From the NCBI RefSeq assembly GCF_007990525.1, contig NZ_AP019823.1, positions 868,001 to 932,000 on the forward strand: DNA of 64,000 nucleotides. Reading direction: 5' to 3'. The notes under the pieces were generated by a model, which did no database searches, was not told the DNA's origin, and saw only the letters and a list, made by a program, of their open reading frames with translations. The stretch comes from Leptotrichia hofstadii (lineage in GTDB: Bacteria > Fusobacteriota > Fusobacteriia > Fusobacteriales > Leptotrichiaceae). Both the position numbers and the translations under genes were made by a program. Shown one piece after another: positions 30,104 through 39,597 of this stretch (positions within the stretch are counted from its first letter, which is position 1; the number at the start of each line of letters is the position of its first letter).

Positions 30104-30925
30104 ATGAGCGAAAAAAATATAGGTGGCAATGAAGGGATTGAAAATACAAAAGAAGGAAAAAATAATGATTCAAAGGATAAAAAGAATGCCAGCAACAGGA
30201 TGAGACATCTTGATCTTACAATTTATAATGAACTTGATGATTTTGCTTCGGAAGTGCTGGATGGAGATAAATTTATAAAGTATGTGGGAGCTAGAAGAGA
30301 ATATCTGTTTGAGCCTGAAGAAACCATAAAAAAATATCTGGGCGAAGAATTTCTGGATGGGAAAAATGAGGATGAAAGAATAGAAACTTTTTCAGATTTT
30401 TATTATCAATACATGATAAAGTATTCAGATTGCTATCTTTATGAATTTATGGGAAAAGGCTACACTGACGGATTTAGGGAATTGCTTGAAAAAAAGGGTA
30501 TAGATCTTGACAGCCTTAATGTAAATTGGGAAAGCATCCGTTCCAAAGAGCTTGAATATGATGAATCGCTTGTGGATATTTTATATTCAATTGTGAATTA
30601 CGAGCTTGAACACCGTGGATACTCTATTTTTGGAATAAATATGGGATATGAGTCAACATTGTATTTTGTTGTTACGCAAGAGGCATTTTCAAGAATTGAC
30701 AACGAGCCTGAATTATTTACTATTTTTGACATTGGATTTTTAGAAACGATTTATAACGAAATTTATGAAGTGGCAGGAAATCTTGGAGCTGAAAATGTTA
30801 GAATTGGAGATTTCCTGGAAAAACGTGGAAATGAGTATTATACTTTATTTGCTGACGCAAGTAAAAATGTCATAATTGAAAATATTGATGAAAATGATGA
30901 GTCGAAAGTGAAAATAATTTTGTAA
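30104..30925 (+). CDS. Acidic soluble protein, unknown
   Basis: A 273-aa acidic protein with no signal peptide or membrane segment. A ~35-residue low-complexity N-terminal segment (Asn/Lys/Glu-rich) precedes a globular region beginning near RMRHLDLTIYNELDDF. I do not recognise the family. RBS AAAGGAG precedes the ATG. It is followed by the DUF4250 gene 15 bp downstream and the aroK-aroQ pair, so it is probably within their operon. Confidence 0.6.
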   Translation: MSEKNIGGNEGIENTKEGKNNDSKDKKNASNRMRHLDLTIYNELDDFASEVLDGDKFIKYVGARREYLFEPEETIKKYLGEEFLDGKNEDERIETFSDFYYQYMIKYSDCYLYEFMGKGYTDGFRELLEKKGIDLDSLNVNWESIRSKELEYDESLVDILYSIVNYELEHRGYSIFGINMGYESTLYFVVTQEAFSRIDNEPELFTIFDIGFLETIYNEIYEVAGNLGAENVRIGDFLEKRGNEYYTLFADASKNVIIENIDENDESKVKIIL

Positions 30926-30940
30926 AAAAGGGAGCAAAGA

Positions 30941-31129
30941 ATGATAAATTTTGAAACTAAAGATACAATGCTGCTTTATAGTCTTGTAAATATGAAGTTA
31001 CGTGATGAATTTTTAGATTTAGATGATCTTGTAAATTATTATGGTGTTGATAAAAAAGAACTTTTAGATAGATTTTCAAATGATGGATATGAATATGTGG
31101 AAGGGGAAAATCAATTTAAGAAAATATAA
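30941..31129 (+). CDS. DUF4250-like small protein
   Basis: A 62-aa protein. The pattern DTMLLYSLVNMKLRDEF...LDDLVNYYGVDKKELLDRFSNDGYEYVEGENQF matches the DUF4250 family of small bacterial proteins, which look like a helix-turn-helix of about 60 residues and have no known function. RBS AAGGGAG precedes the ATG. Confidence 0.75.
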   Translation: MINFETKDTMLLYSLVNMKLRDEFLDLDDLVNYYGVDKKELLDRFSNDGYEYVEGENQFKKI

Positions 31130-31177
31130 CTTTGGAAAGTAAAAATTAAAAATTCTATGAAAAAAGGTAGATAATAT

Positions 31178-31675
31178 ATGAAAAATATAGTATTGATTGG
31201 AATGCCTGCCTGTGGAAAAAGTACGATTGGGTACTGGCTGTCAAAAAAAATTAATTTCCCTGTTATAGATGCAGATAAATATTTGGAAGAAAAGGAAAAT
31301 AGAGTTATTTCAGATATTTTTTCAAATGAAGGGGAAAAGTATTTTAGAGAGCTTGAAACAAAATATTTGAAGGAATTATCGGAAAAAGAGGGAATTATTA
31401 TTTCGACAGGCGGTGGAGCTGTTAAAAATAAGGAAAACATTGATATTTTGAAAGAAAATGGAATTATTGTATTTATTAACAGAACAATTGATGACATTTC
31501 AAGGGAAAACCATAGGAATAGACCCCTTTTGCAGAATCCTGATAATATTCGGAAACTGTATGATGAAAGAATAAAGCTGTATAGACGATATGCTGATATT
31601 ATTATAAAAAACGACGATAGTATAGATGTAATTGTAGACAGGATAATTACTTCATTGAAGGGGAAAATTTTATAA
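31178..31675 (+). CDS. aroK: Shikimate kinase
   Basis: A 165-aa AroK. The P-loop is GMPACGKST (7-15), the shikimate-binding Asp pair is in DADKYLEEKE, the GGGAV motif binds shikimate, and the lid has ENHRNRPLL. It makes shikimate 3-phosphate. aroQ follows 21 bp downstream. Confidence 0.94.
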   Translation: MKNIVLIGMPACGKSTIGYWLSKKINFPVIDADKYLEEKENRVISDIFSNEGEKYFRELETKYLKELSEKEGIIISTGGGAVKNKENIDILKENGIIVFINRTIDDISRENHRNRPLLQNPDNIRKLYDERIKLYRRYADIIIKNDDSIDVIVDRIITSLKGKIL

Positions 31676-31696
31676 AAAGACGGATGGGGAAAAACA

Positions 31697-32128
31697 ATGA
31701 AAAAAATATTAATTATAAATGGCCCTAATCTAAATTTTCTCGGAATTAGGGAAAAGGGAATTTATGGAAATGATGATTATAACAGCGTTTGTAAATACAT
31801 AAAAGAAAAATTTGAAAATGAAGATGTAAAAATCGAGATTTTACAGTCAAATTCAGAGGGGAAAATTATAGATTTTTTGCAGTCGGCATATTTTAATAAA
31901 GTTGACGGAATTGTAATAAATCCTGGAGCGTATACGCATTACAGCTATGCAATTCTTGATGCGATAAAATCTGTATCTATTCCGACTGTGGAGGTGCATT
32001 TGAGCAATATTCACGAAAGAGAGGAATTTAGAAAAATTTCGGTTACAGCTCCTGCCTGCATTGACCAGATTTATGGAAAAGGCAAAGAGGGGTATGTGGA
32101 AGCTGTGGAAATTCTTTTAAAAAGATAA
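31697..32128 (+). CDS. aroQ: Type II 3-dehydroquinate dehydratase
   Basis: A 143-aa dodecameric-type dehydroquinase. NGPNLNFLGIRE at the N-terminus, the catalytic loop Tyr (GIYG), NPGAYTHYSYAILDAI and the catalytic His in EVHLSNIHERE are all present. It dehydrates 3-dehydroquinate to 3-dehydroshikimate. Confidence 0.95.
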   Translation: MKKILIINGPNLNFLGIREKGIYGNDDYNSVCKYIKEKFENEDVKIEILQSNSEGKIIDFLQSAYFNKVDGIVINPGAYTHYSYAILDAIKSVSIPTVEVHLSNIHEREEFRKISVTAPACIDQIYGKGKEGYVEAVEILLKR

Positions 32129-32149
32129 AAAATTAAAAAGGATAGAAAA

Positions 32150-32584
32150 ATGGAAGAAAATAATAAAAGCGTCGAAATATGCAGAATAGCATTGAAAATG
32201 TCAATTTCTTCGCGTGATGAGGAAAAAAAATTGATGCAGGACTATAAAAAAGTTGGTATAAAGACAGCTGCAGTAAATGTGGGCGGTGCAATGCCTCAGT
32301 CCCGTTTCAAATTTATAGAAAGCGCATTAATGGCGGCAAAACGAAATAATCTGATTCAGGATGTGCATGCTCATGATGGTGCAGTAATCGGTGCAATGCG
32401 GGAAGCAATGAGCCAAATTGAAGCAATTATAAATGGACTTAGTGTCGGAGGGAAAATTGGGCTGGCAAGAGAGGGAGAACATCTGGCTGTGGCTATATTT
32501 TTAAGTGTTGGAATATTGCAATTTAATGAAGTGATAACTTCTGTTGCACATCGTTCAGTTTCAATACTTGAAAATGAAAAATAA
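32150..32584 (+). CDS. HutP-family protein
   Basis: A 144-aa protein resembling HutP, the RNA-binding antiterminator that responds to L-histidine and Mg2+ in Bacillus. Family-like features are the conserved blocks KTAAVNVGGAM, IQDVHAHDGAVIGAMREAM (a His-rich metal or ligand region) and the C-terminal VAHRSVS. No hut genes are near. Its place between aroQ and a HAD gene suggests it acts on another target, perhaps this transcript. Family call is moderately firm; function is open. Confidence 0.7.
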   Translation: MEENNKSVEICRIALKMSISSRDEEKKLMQDYKKVGIKTAAVNVGGAMPQSRFKFIESALMAAKRNNLIQDVHAHDGAVIGAMREAMSQIEAIINGLSVGGKIGLAREGEHLAVAIFLSVGILQFNEVITSVAHRSVSILENEK

Positions 32585-32604
32585 AATTAAGGAGAAGGCT
32601 TATT

Positions 32605-33276
32605 ATGGGAAAGAAATTTTTTGATGAAATACAATTATTTTTGTTTGATATGGATGGTTTGCTGTTTGATACTGAAACTATTTATGTGGAATATGGACGT
32701 GAAATTGCAGAAAAAATGGGATATACAATTACAAAAGATGTTGTAGAAAAAACAACGGGCGTTACAAATGATAAGGCAAGAATATTGTTTAAAGAAGCCT
32801 TGGGACAAGATTTTCCGTATGATGAAATGATGGGAACAGTTAAGGATCATATAATGGAAAAAGCTGAAAAAGGCGAAGTTTCATTAAAACTTGGCGCATT
32901 GGAATTGCTTGAATTTTTGAAAAAAAATAATAAGCAGATGATTTTGGCAACTTCATCGGACTTGGATATGGCTGAAACTTTGACTAAAGGAAAGGATATA
33001 AAAAAATATTTTTCCCATTTTGTGACGGCAGAAGATGTAACTCATGGAAAGCCAGATCCTGAAGTTTTTCTTATAGGAGCAGAAAAGGCTGGAACATCTC
33101 CTGAAAAAACAGTTGTATTTGAAGATTCATTCAATGGAATAAGGGCAGCTCACGCGGCGAAAACTTTTCCAGTTATGATTCCAGATAAATTGAAACCGAC
33201 AGAAGAAATTGAAAAATTAGTTTATAAAAAATTTGATAATTTGCTGGAAGTGCTTGATTACTTTGAGGGAAAGTAA
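32605..33276 (+). CDS. HAD-family hydrolase, beta-phosphoglucomutase-like
   Basis: A 223-aa HAD of subfamily IA. Motif I FDMDGLLFDTE (nucleophile Asp and acid/base Asp), a helical cap (about 20-85), motif II LATSSDLDMA, Lys in THGKPDPEVF, and motif IV FEDSFNGIRAA are all visible. The substrate is likely a small sugar phosphate or similar. RBS AAGGAG precedes the ATG; a terminator follows. Confidence 0.88.
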   Translation: MGKKFFDEIQLFLFDMDGLLFDTETIYVEYGREIAEKMGYTITKDVVEKTTGVTNDKARILFKEALGQDFPYDEMMGTVKDHIMEKAEKGEVSLKLGALELLEFLKKNNKQMILATSSDLDMAETLTKGKDIKKYFSHFVTAEDVTHGKPDPEVFLIGAEKAGTSPEKTVVFEDSFNGIRAAHAAKTFPVMIPDKLKPTEEIEKLVYKKFDNLLEVLDYFEGK

Positions 33277-33304
33277 ATTACTAAAAATAAAATAGAAATT
33301 GATT

Positions 33305-33348
33305 AATAGGAGTTATTTGTGGCAAATAAGATAACTTCTATTTTTTTT
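33305..33348 (+). terminator. Terminator at the end of the aro run
   Basis: A 12-bp stem AATAGGAGTTAT / ATAACTTCTATT (one G-U pair), with a 14-nt loop, followed by eight T. Confidence 0.88.
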
Positions 33349-33379
33349 GAAAATTATTTTATCAAAAGATTTAAATCAA

Positions 33380-33408
33380 TTGAAAAAAAATAGCAAATAT
33401 AGTAAAAT
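33380..33408 (+). promoter_or_regulatory. Promoter of purA
   Basis: TTGAAA (33380-33385), 17-bp spacer, TAAAAT (33403-33408). The leader before purA would be about 95 nt. Confidence 0.6.
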
Positions 33409-33507
33409 AAATAGTAAAAAGATAAAATTTTAGTAAGTTAGATTTTTTAGTTTTTACGGTTCAGTTTTTAAAAAAGTAAGAAAATTCTAAAAATTTGGGA
33501 GGAATGA

Positions 33508-34809
<1,302 letters not shown>

Positions 34810-34985
34810 TTTTTGAAAGCTGGAGGAAATTATTTAGGAAATGAAGTAAATTCAAAAGATAAGATTTTGGAATTTAGGAAAAGACTTTTGGATAGGAATT
34901 AAGAATTTTATAAAAGAAAAGCAAAATATTGAATTTGAGAAAAATTACAAAATAAAAAATTTGAATAATGAAATGGAGAGATAAA

Positions 34986-35423
34986 ATGAAAATAAGAAAA
35001 ATAATGTTGATGACAATGATTGGAGTATTTTCTGTGTTTGGATTTTCTTGTAGTAAAACAGGAAACGAAAAACAGAATTTAACAATGTCAAAAGAAGCGA
35101 AAGCTGGGAAAAAAGCAGAATATAAAAAAATAACTTCAGATGAAGCTAAAAAGATGATGGAAACTCAAAAAGTTATAGTTGTAGATGTTAGAACTTTGGA
35201 AGAATATAACGAAGGGCATATTCCAAATGCGATTTCTGTTCCATTGGAAACTATTGAAAATGAAGCAGAAGCAAAATTGAAAAATAAAGATGCTTTAATT
35301 TTAGTGTATTGCAGAAGTGGAAGACGAAGCAGGGAAGCAGCATTAAAATTGATTGAAAAAGGTTATACAAACGTGATTGATTTTGGTGGAATAAAAGATT
35401 GGAATGGGGAAGTAGTGAAATAA
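34986..35423 (+). CDS. Rhodanese-domain lipoprotein
   Basis: A 145-aa protein. A short hydrophobic leader ends in a lipobox-like FGFSC (Cys about 22), so the mature protein is probably lipid-anchored in the periplasm. The single rhodanese domain (about 48-142) has VVDVRTLEEYNEGHIPNAI and the active-site loop VYCRSGRRSRE with the catalytic Cys. It probably carries persulfide sulfur or acts as a redox/phosphatase-like module. GGAGAG lies 6 nt before this ATG, favouring it over one 18 bp upstream. Confidence 0.85.
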   Translation: MKIRKIMLMTMIGVFSVFGFSCSKTGNEKQNLTMSKEAKAGKKAEYKKITSDEAKKMMETQKVIVVDVRTLEEYNEGHIPNAISVPLETIENEAEAKLKNKDALILVYCRSGRRSREAALKLIEKGYTNVIDFGGIKDWNGEVVK

Positions 35424-35499
35424 TGCAAGCAGGGAAGAGGGCGTTATTGGTAAACTGTAAAATATAAAAAGATTATTTGAAAAAAGAAAGGAATGAGTA

Positions 35500-35976
35500 A
35501 TGAAAAAAATATTAGTAGTGTTGATGTTGGCTGCAGGAGCAATTTCATTTTCAGCTCCAGCACAAAATGTAAAAAAATCTAGGGCTGATAAGTCTGTGAA
35601 TGAAAATGCTGTACAAAATCTGTCTTTTGGTACAATTACGGTAAAATTGAAAGGTACTAAGCTTTCAAAAACTGATAAAAATAAAATAGAATTGGAATAT
35701 GAAAATTTTAAGGCAACTGGAAATAATAAAAAAGTTTATACAGAAAAAGACTTTCAAGTAAATGGAAAAAATCCAAAAATTATTATAAATAAAACAATTT
35801 CAACTGCAATGATGGAAAATTTTGTTAATAGTGATGAAGAAATAGTTGTAACAGGGTTTTATGAAAATAATGAAGGAATTAAGTATAAACCATTTAATTT
35901 TAGTTTTAGTGTAAATAAAGATGAAGTGAAAAAGATTTACTTTAAGGATGGGGCAATTTACATTTGGGATAATTAA
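35500..35976 (+). CDS. Exported small protein, unknown
   Basis: A 158-aa protein with a signal peptide (MKKILVVLMLAAGAISFSAPA). The mature region is beta-rich (TITVKLKGTKLSKTDKNKIEL, EEIVVTGFYENNEGIKYKPF) and might be an Ig-like or lipocalin-like fold; no family recognised. RBS GAAAGGAATG precedes the ATG. Confidence 0.6.
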   Translation: MKKILVVLMLAAGAISFSAPAQNVKKSRADKSVNENAVQNLSFGTITVKLKGTKLSKTDKNKIELEYENFKATGNNKKVYTEKDFQVNGKNPKIIINKTISTAMMENFVNSDEEIVVTGFYENNEGIKYKPFNFSFSVNKDEVKKIYFKDGAIYIWDN

Positions 35977-35998
35977 ATTAACTGGAAGGAAAGACAGT

Positions 35999-36276
35999 AT
36001 GGAATCTTTTTTTGAAAGACAAAGTTAAGGGAATAAAGAAAAATATATTAAGCTGCTGAAAATAACAGGTTCTTTGTCAAATTTATTTTCAGAAAGTGAA
36101 AATCCGTTTGATTATTTTTTGAATATAATACAGAAAATAACAAAACAGACTCTTTTGATGTGAAATTACCAAATGGAAAAATTTTGAGCATGAAAATTGC
36201 ATAGCAAAATGGGAAATATATGTTAGATTTTTGTAAGTTAGCAACTTATGAAGATTTTTTTGAAAAAAACAACTGA
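35999..36276 (+). pseudogene. Remnant of a type II restriction endonuclease gene
   Basis: The frame opens with an SD (GGAAGG) and ATG, reads MESFFERQS, hits a stop, then in the same frame continues EKYIKLLKITGSLSNLFSESENPF. After a frame change it gives SFDVKLPNGKILSMKIA, a stop, QNGKYML, and TYEDFFEKNN. From memory these blocks resemble the N- and C-terminal ends of PLD-type (NgoFVII-like) restriction endonucleases, with several hundred codons missing between. It lies 27 bp upstream of an intact C5-cytosine methyltransferase, the expected partner. The enzyme family is tentative; the gene's brokenness is clear. Confidence 0.55.
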
Positions 36277-36303
36277 AATAAAGAAGAAAAAGAGGAAACT
36301 GAA

Positions 36304-37266
36304 ATGAAAGTAGCAGGTTTTTTTAGTGGAGTTGGTGGAATAGAATTGGGATTTGAGCAAGTCGGATTTAATGTGATTTATTCCAATGAAATTGATAAAA
36401 ATGCCGCAAAAACCTTTTTAAAGAATAATAATTCAAAACTGGCTGTAGATGATATACATAATGTGAAAAGTACTGATGTACCTGATACAGATGTTATTGT
36501 TGGCGGTTTTCCGTGTCAAGCATTTTCAATAGCTGGATATAGAAAGGGTTTTGAAGATGAGAGAGGAGAAATATTTTTTCAGCTGGCTAAAATTATAAAG
36601 GACAAAAAACCAAGAGTAATTTTTATAGAAAATGTAAAAAATTTAGCAACGCATGATAAAGGCAATACATTTAAAGTTATAAAAGAAACTTTGGAAAGTT
36701 ATGGTTATCAGTTAAAAAAATTAATTCTAAACGCAAGTGAGTATGGAAATGTTCCACAAAACAGGGAGAGGATATATATTATAGGTTTTCGTAAAAAAGA
36801 AGATTATGATAATTTTGAAGATATAAAGCCATTGAAATTAGAGAAAAAAATAGGCGATATTATTGATTTTGATAAAAAAGTTGATGAAAAATATTATTAT
36901 AGAAAAGAAAAAAATATTTTTTATGACGAGCTGGAAAAAGAAATAACTAAAAAAGATACTATTTATCAATGGAGAAGAAAATATGTAAGAGAAAACAAAT
37001 CCAATTTATGCCCCACATTAACGGCAAATATGGGGACTGGTGGACATAACGTTCCGTTAGTTTTAACAAAATACGGAATTAGGAAATTAACTCCGAAAGA
37101 ATGTTTTTTATTCCAGGGTTATCCAGAAGATTTTGAATTGCCAGAAAATTTGGCACAGAGCCATTTATACAAGCAGGCTGGTAATTCGGTAGTTGTGCCA
37201 GTAATAAGACGATTAGCTAAAAATATAAAAAAAGCAATAGAAAAAACAGATAATAAAATTAAGTAG
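36304..37266 (+). CDS. DNA (cytosine-5-)-methyltransferase, orphan
   Basis: A 320-aa C5 MTase with motif I GFFSGVGGIELGFEQ, motif IV GGFPCQAFS (catalytic C71), motif VI FIENVKN, motif VIII PQNRERIYIIG, a short target-recognition region (about 175-255) and motifs IX/X ending QAGNSVVVPVIRRL. It transfers methyl from SAM to a cytosine in a short site that cannot be deduced here. The upstream endonuclease gene is wrecked, while a Vsr repair endonuclease survives 3.5 kb downstream, fitting a decayed restriction-modification locus with a retained methyltransferase. Confidence 0.93.
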   Translation: MKVAGFFSGVGGIELGFEQVGFNVIYSNEIDKNAAKTFLKNNNSKLAVDDIHNVKSTDVPDTDVIVGGFPCQAFSIAGYRKGFEDERGEIFFQLAKIIKDKKPRVIFIENVKNLATHDKGNTFKVIKETLESYGYQLKKLILNASEYGNVPQNRERIYIIGFRKKEDYDNFEDIKPLKLEKKIGDIIDFDKKVDEKYYYRKEKNIFYDELEKEITKKDTIYQWRRKYVRENKSNLCPTLTANMGTGGHNVPLVLTKYGIRKLTPKECFLFQGYPEDFELPENLAQSHLYKQAGNSVVVPVIRRLAKNIKKAIEKTDNKIK

Positions 37267-37280
37267 GAGGAAATGGAAAA

Positions 37281-38723
37281 ATGGAAAATATGAGTATATA
37301 TTCAAATCCGTTGGCGGAAAGATATTCTAGTAAGGAAATGTTACATATTTTTTCACCTGAGTTTAAATTTAGAACTTGGAGAAAGTTGTGGATAAATTTG
37401 GCTGAGGCTGAGAAAGAACTTGGGCTTGATTTTATTACGGATGAGCAGATTGCAGAACTTAAAAAATTTAAGGATGATGTGGATTTTGAAGTTGCGGCAG
37501 AATTTGAGAAAAAATTGAGACACGATGTGATGGCTCACGTTCATACTTATGGAGAACAGGCGAAAAATGCAAGAAAAATCATTCACTTGGGAGCTACGAG
37601 CGCGTATGTTGGGGATAATACTGATTTGATTCAAATTAAGGAAGGATTATTTATTGTTAAAAGAAGAATGCTTACTTTGATTGAAAAAATGAGAGATTTC
37701 GCATTGGAATACAAAGACTTGCCTACTTTAGGATTTACTCATTTTCAAGCGGCACAGCTTACAACGGTTGGAAAAAGAGCGACATTGTGGCTTCATTCGT
37801 TACTTCTTGATTTTGAAGAATTGGAATTTAGATTAGAAAACTTAAGATTTAGAGGAGTCAAAGGAACTACTGGTACACAGGCTAGTTTTAAAGAATTGTT
37901 TGAAGGAGATTTTGAAAAAGTAAAGCAGTTGGATGAACTGGTTACGGAAAAAGCTGGATTTAGTAAGAAACAAGGTGTTTCGGGGCAAACTTACGATAGA
38001 AAAGTAGATGCACAAATTTTGAATTTATTGTCGAATATTGCTCAATCTTCTCATAAATTTACGAACGATTTTAGACTATTGCAGCATTTGAAGGAATTAG
38101 AAGAGCCATTTGAAAAAAATCAGATTGGTTCAAGTGCGATGGCCTACAAGAGAAATCCGATGAGAAGTGAAAGAATTTCATCACTTGCCAAATATGTAAT
38201 TTCAAGCTCGCAAACAGGAGCATTAGTTTTTGCAACACAATGGTTTGAAAGAACATTGGACGATTCGGCAAGTAAAAGACTTTCGATTCCGCAAGCATTT
38301 TTAGCAGTGGACGCAATTTTGATTATTTGGCTTAACATTATGGATGGAGTTGTCGTTTATCCAAAAGTAATTGAAGCAAATATTCAAAAGGAATTACCAT
38401 TTATGGCAACCGAAAATATCATTATGGAATCAGTTAAAAAAGGAATGGACAGACAAGAAGTTCACGAAATCATAAGAGAACTTTCGATGGAAGAAACAAA
38501 GGAAATTAAATTGAATGGAAATCCTAACAGACTAATTGACAGAATTATAAAAGACGGAAGATTAGGACTTAAAGCGGAAGATATGGAAGGAATCTTGGTT
38601 TCAGCTAATTACACTGGATTTGCTGGGCAGCAGACTGAGGATTTTGTGAAGAATGAGATTAATCCGATTTTGGATAAATATAAAGATGAGATTGTGGAGG
38701 ATAGGGAGGAATTGAGGGTTTAA
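37281..38723 (+). CDS. purB: Adenylosuccinate lyase
   Basis: A 480-aa member of the fumarase/aspartase superfamily. Conserved region 1 is GATSAYVGDNTDL, region 2 TLGFTHFQAAQLTTVGKR and the signature loop is GSSAMAYKRNPMRSE. It acts twice in purine synthesis (SAICAR and adenylosuccinate cleavage). RBS TAGGAGG precedes the ATG. Its stop overlaps the next start by one base (TAATG). Confidence 0.96.
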   Translation: MENMSIYSNPLAERYSSKEMLHIFSPEFKFRTWRKLWINLAEAEKELGLDFITDEQIAELKKFKDDVDFEVAAEFEKKLRHDVMAHVHTYGEQAKNARKIIHLGATSAYVGDNTDLIQIKEGLFIVKRRMLTLIEKMRDFALEYKDLPTLGFTHFQAAQLTTVGKRATLWLHSLLLDFEELEFRLENLRFRGVKGTTGTQASFKELFEGDFEKVKQLDELVTEKAGFSKKQGVSGQTYDRKVDAQILNLLSNIAQSSHKFTNDFRLLQHLKELEEPFEKNQIGSSAMAYKRNPMRSERISSLAKYVISSSQTGALVFATQWFERTLDDSASKRLSIPQAFLAVDAILIIWLNIMDGVVVYPKVIEANIQKELPFMATENIIMESVKKGMDRQEVHEIIRELSMEETKEIKLNGNPNRLIDRIIKDGRLGLKAEDMEGILVSANYTGFAGQQTEDFVKNEINPILDKYKDEIVEDREELRV

Positions 38724-39277
38724 TGAAAAATAATATAATTGATTATGAAAATTCTTGGAAAAGGAAAAATGAAGAAAGAGAATATTTTAATTCAGAATTT
38801 TTGAATAAAATAAATATTAAAAAATATAAAGATGAAATTGAAAAATTTGATGCTTTAGCTATAAAAAATCGTGCAAAATATAAAATTTCTAAAAAAACAA
38901 TTGACGAAATAAAGGATTACTGTTTTTCATATTTGCCAATGCTTACAGGAATGGAAAAGGAAGCAGTTGGCGAACTGTTAAATGAAAAATATAATATTGA
39001 TGAAATGGAAATAGACATTCCAAATAAATTATTTTTTGAAGATGAAGAAGTAAAAAATGAGCAGAAACATTGGTTTCAAATGTATAAAATGTTATTTGGA
39101 GAAACAGAAATTGAAGAGTTTAAAAAAGAAGATTTGATTCCAATTGCGGAAGATGATGAATTTATGTTATTCATTGAAAGAAGGACTGGAGAAGTGTATA
39201 TTAATATTTATGAATTATTCTTTTTTTGTGCAATTTCTGATAGTTTTGATGAGTTTTTAGATGCGATTAAAAAATAA
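38723..39277 (+). CDS. Unknown protein, possibly SUKH (SMI1/KNR4)-like
   Basis: A 184-aa acidic soluble protein. The C-terminal half has LIPIAEDDEFMLFIERRTGE, VYINIYELFFFCAISDSFDEFLDAI, a pattern like the ending of SMI1/KNR4-type SUKH domains (an 'iPiA-dd' strand and a 'SFeeFL' helix). SUKH proteins are often immunity proteins against nuclease toxins; no toxin is nearby. It is translationally coupled to purB by a 1-bp overlap. Confidence 0.6.
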   Translation: MKNNIIDYENSWKRKNEEREYFNSEFLNKINIKKYKDEIEKFDALAIKNRAKYKISKKTIDEIKDYCFSYLPMLTGMEKEAVGELLNEKYNIDEMEIDIPNKLFFEDEEVKNEQKHWFQMYKMLFGETEIEEFKKEDLIPIAEDDEFMLFIERRTGEVYINIYELFFFCAISDSFDEFLDAIKK

Positions 39278-39292
39278 GCAAAAGGTGATTTT

Positions 39293-39445
39293 ATGAAATT
39301 TATGAAAAAATGGAAATTACTATTTTTATTGGTGTTTTGCATTACAATGTTAAATTCCTGTGCAGTGGTACTGGGAACAGCAATATTGGCACCGACAGCA
39401 CTAATAGGAGGAGCATGTATAGTTGATCCGGGAAAATGTCCGTAA
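39293..39445 (+). CDS. Small 50-aa putative lipoprotein
   Basis: MKFMKKWKLLFLLVFCITM is followed by a lipobox LNSC (Cys 23) and a short hydrophobic Gly/Ala-rich tail with two more Cys (GGACIVDPGKCP). RBS AAAGGTG is 5 nt from the ATG. It is too short for most gene finders. Its stop codon shares a base with the vsr-tail duplicate that follows. Confidence 0.6.
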   Translation: MKFMKKWKLLFLLVFCITMLNSCAVVLGTAILAPTALIGGACIVDPGKCP

Positions 39446-39585
39446 GGATGTGGAAAAATGAAGAACACAAAGAAAAATATCTGAAAATTTTGAAAGATAG
39501 GATTGAGAGGTTTTTTAATTATGAAGAAAAAAATATTTCAGTGCAGATGGAAGTTGCAGAGAAAAATAAAAAATATATGAAATAA
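39445..39585 (+). pseudogene. Duplicated C-terminal fragment of vsr
   Basis: The frame from 39445 translates to R then MWKNEEHKEKYLKILKDRIE, RFFNYEEKNISVQMEVAEKN and a stop. This matches the last ~40 residues of the intact Vsr protein encoded at 40737-41228 (RMRKNEEYKEKYLRVLRDRI, ERVFNYEEEDISVQMEIAEE) at about three-quarters of positions. Nothing else of vsr is present, so it is a diverged second copy truncated at its 5' end. Confidence 0.85.
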
Positions 39586-39597
39586 GGAGATGATGCA

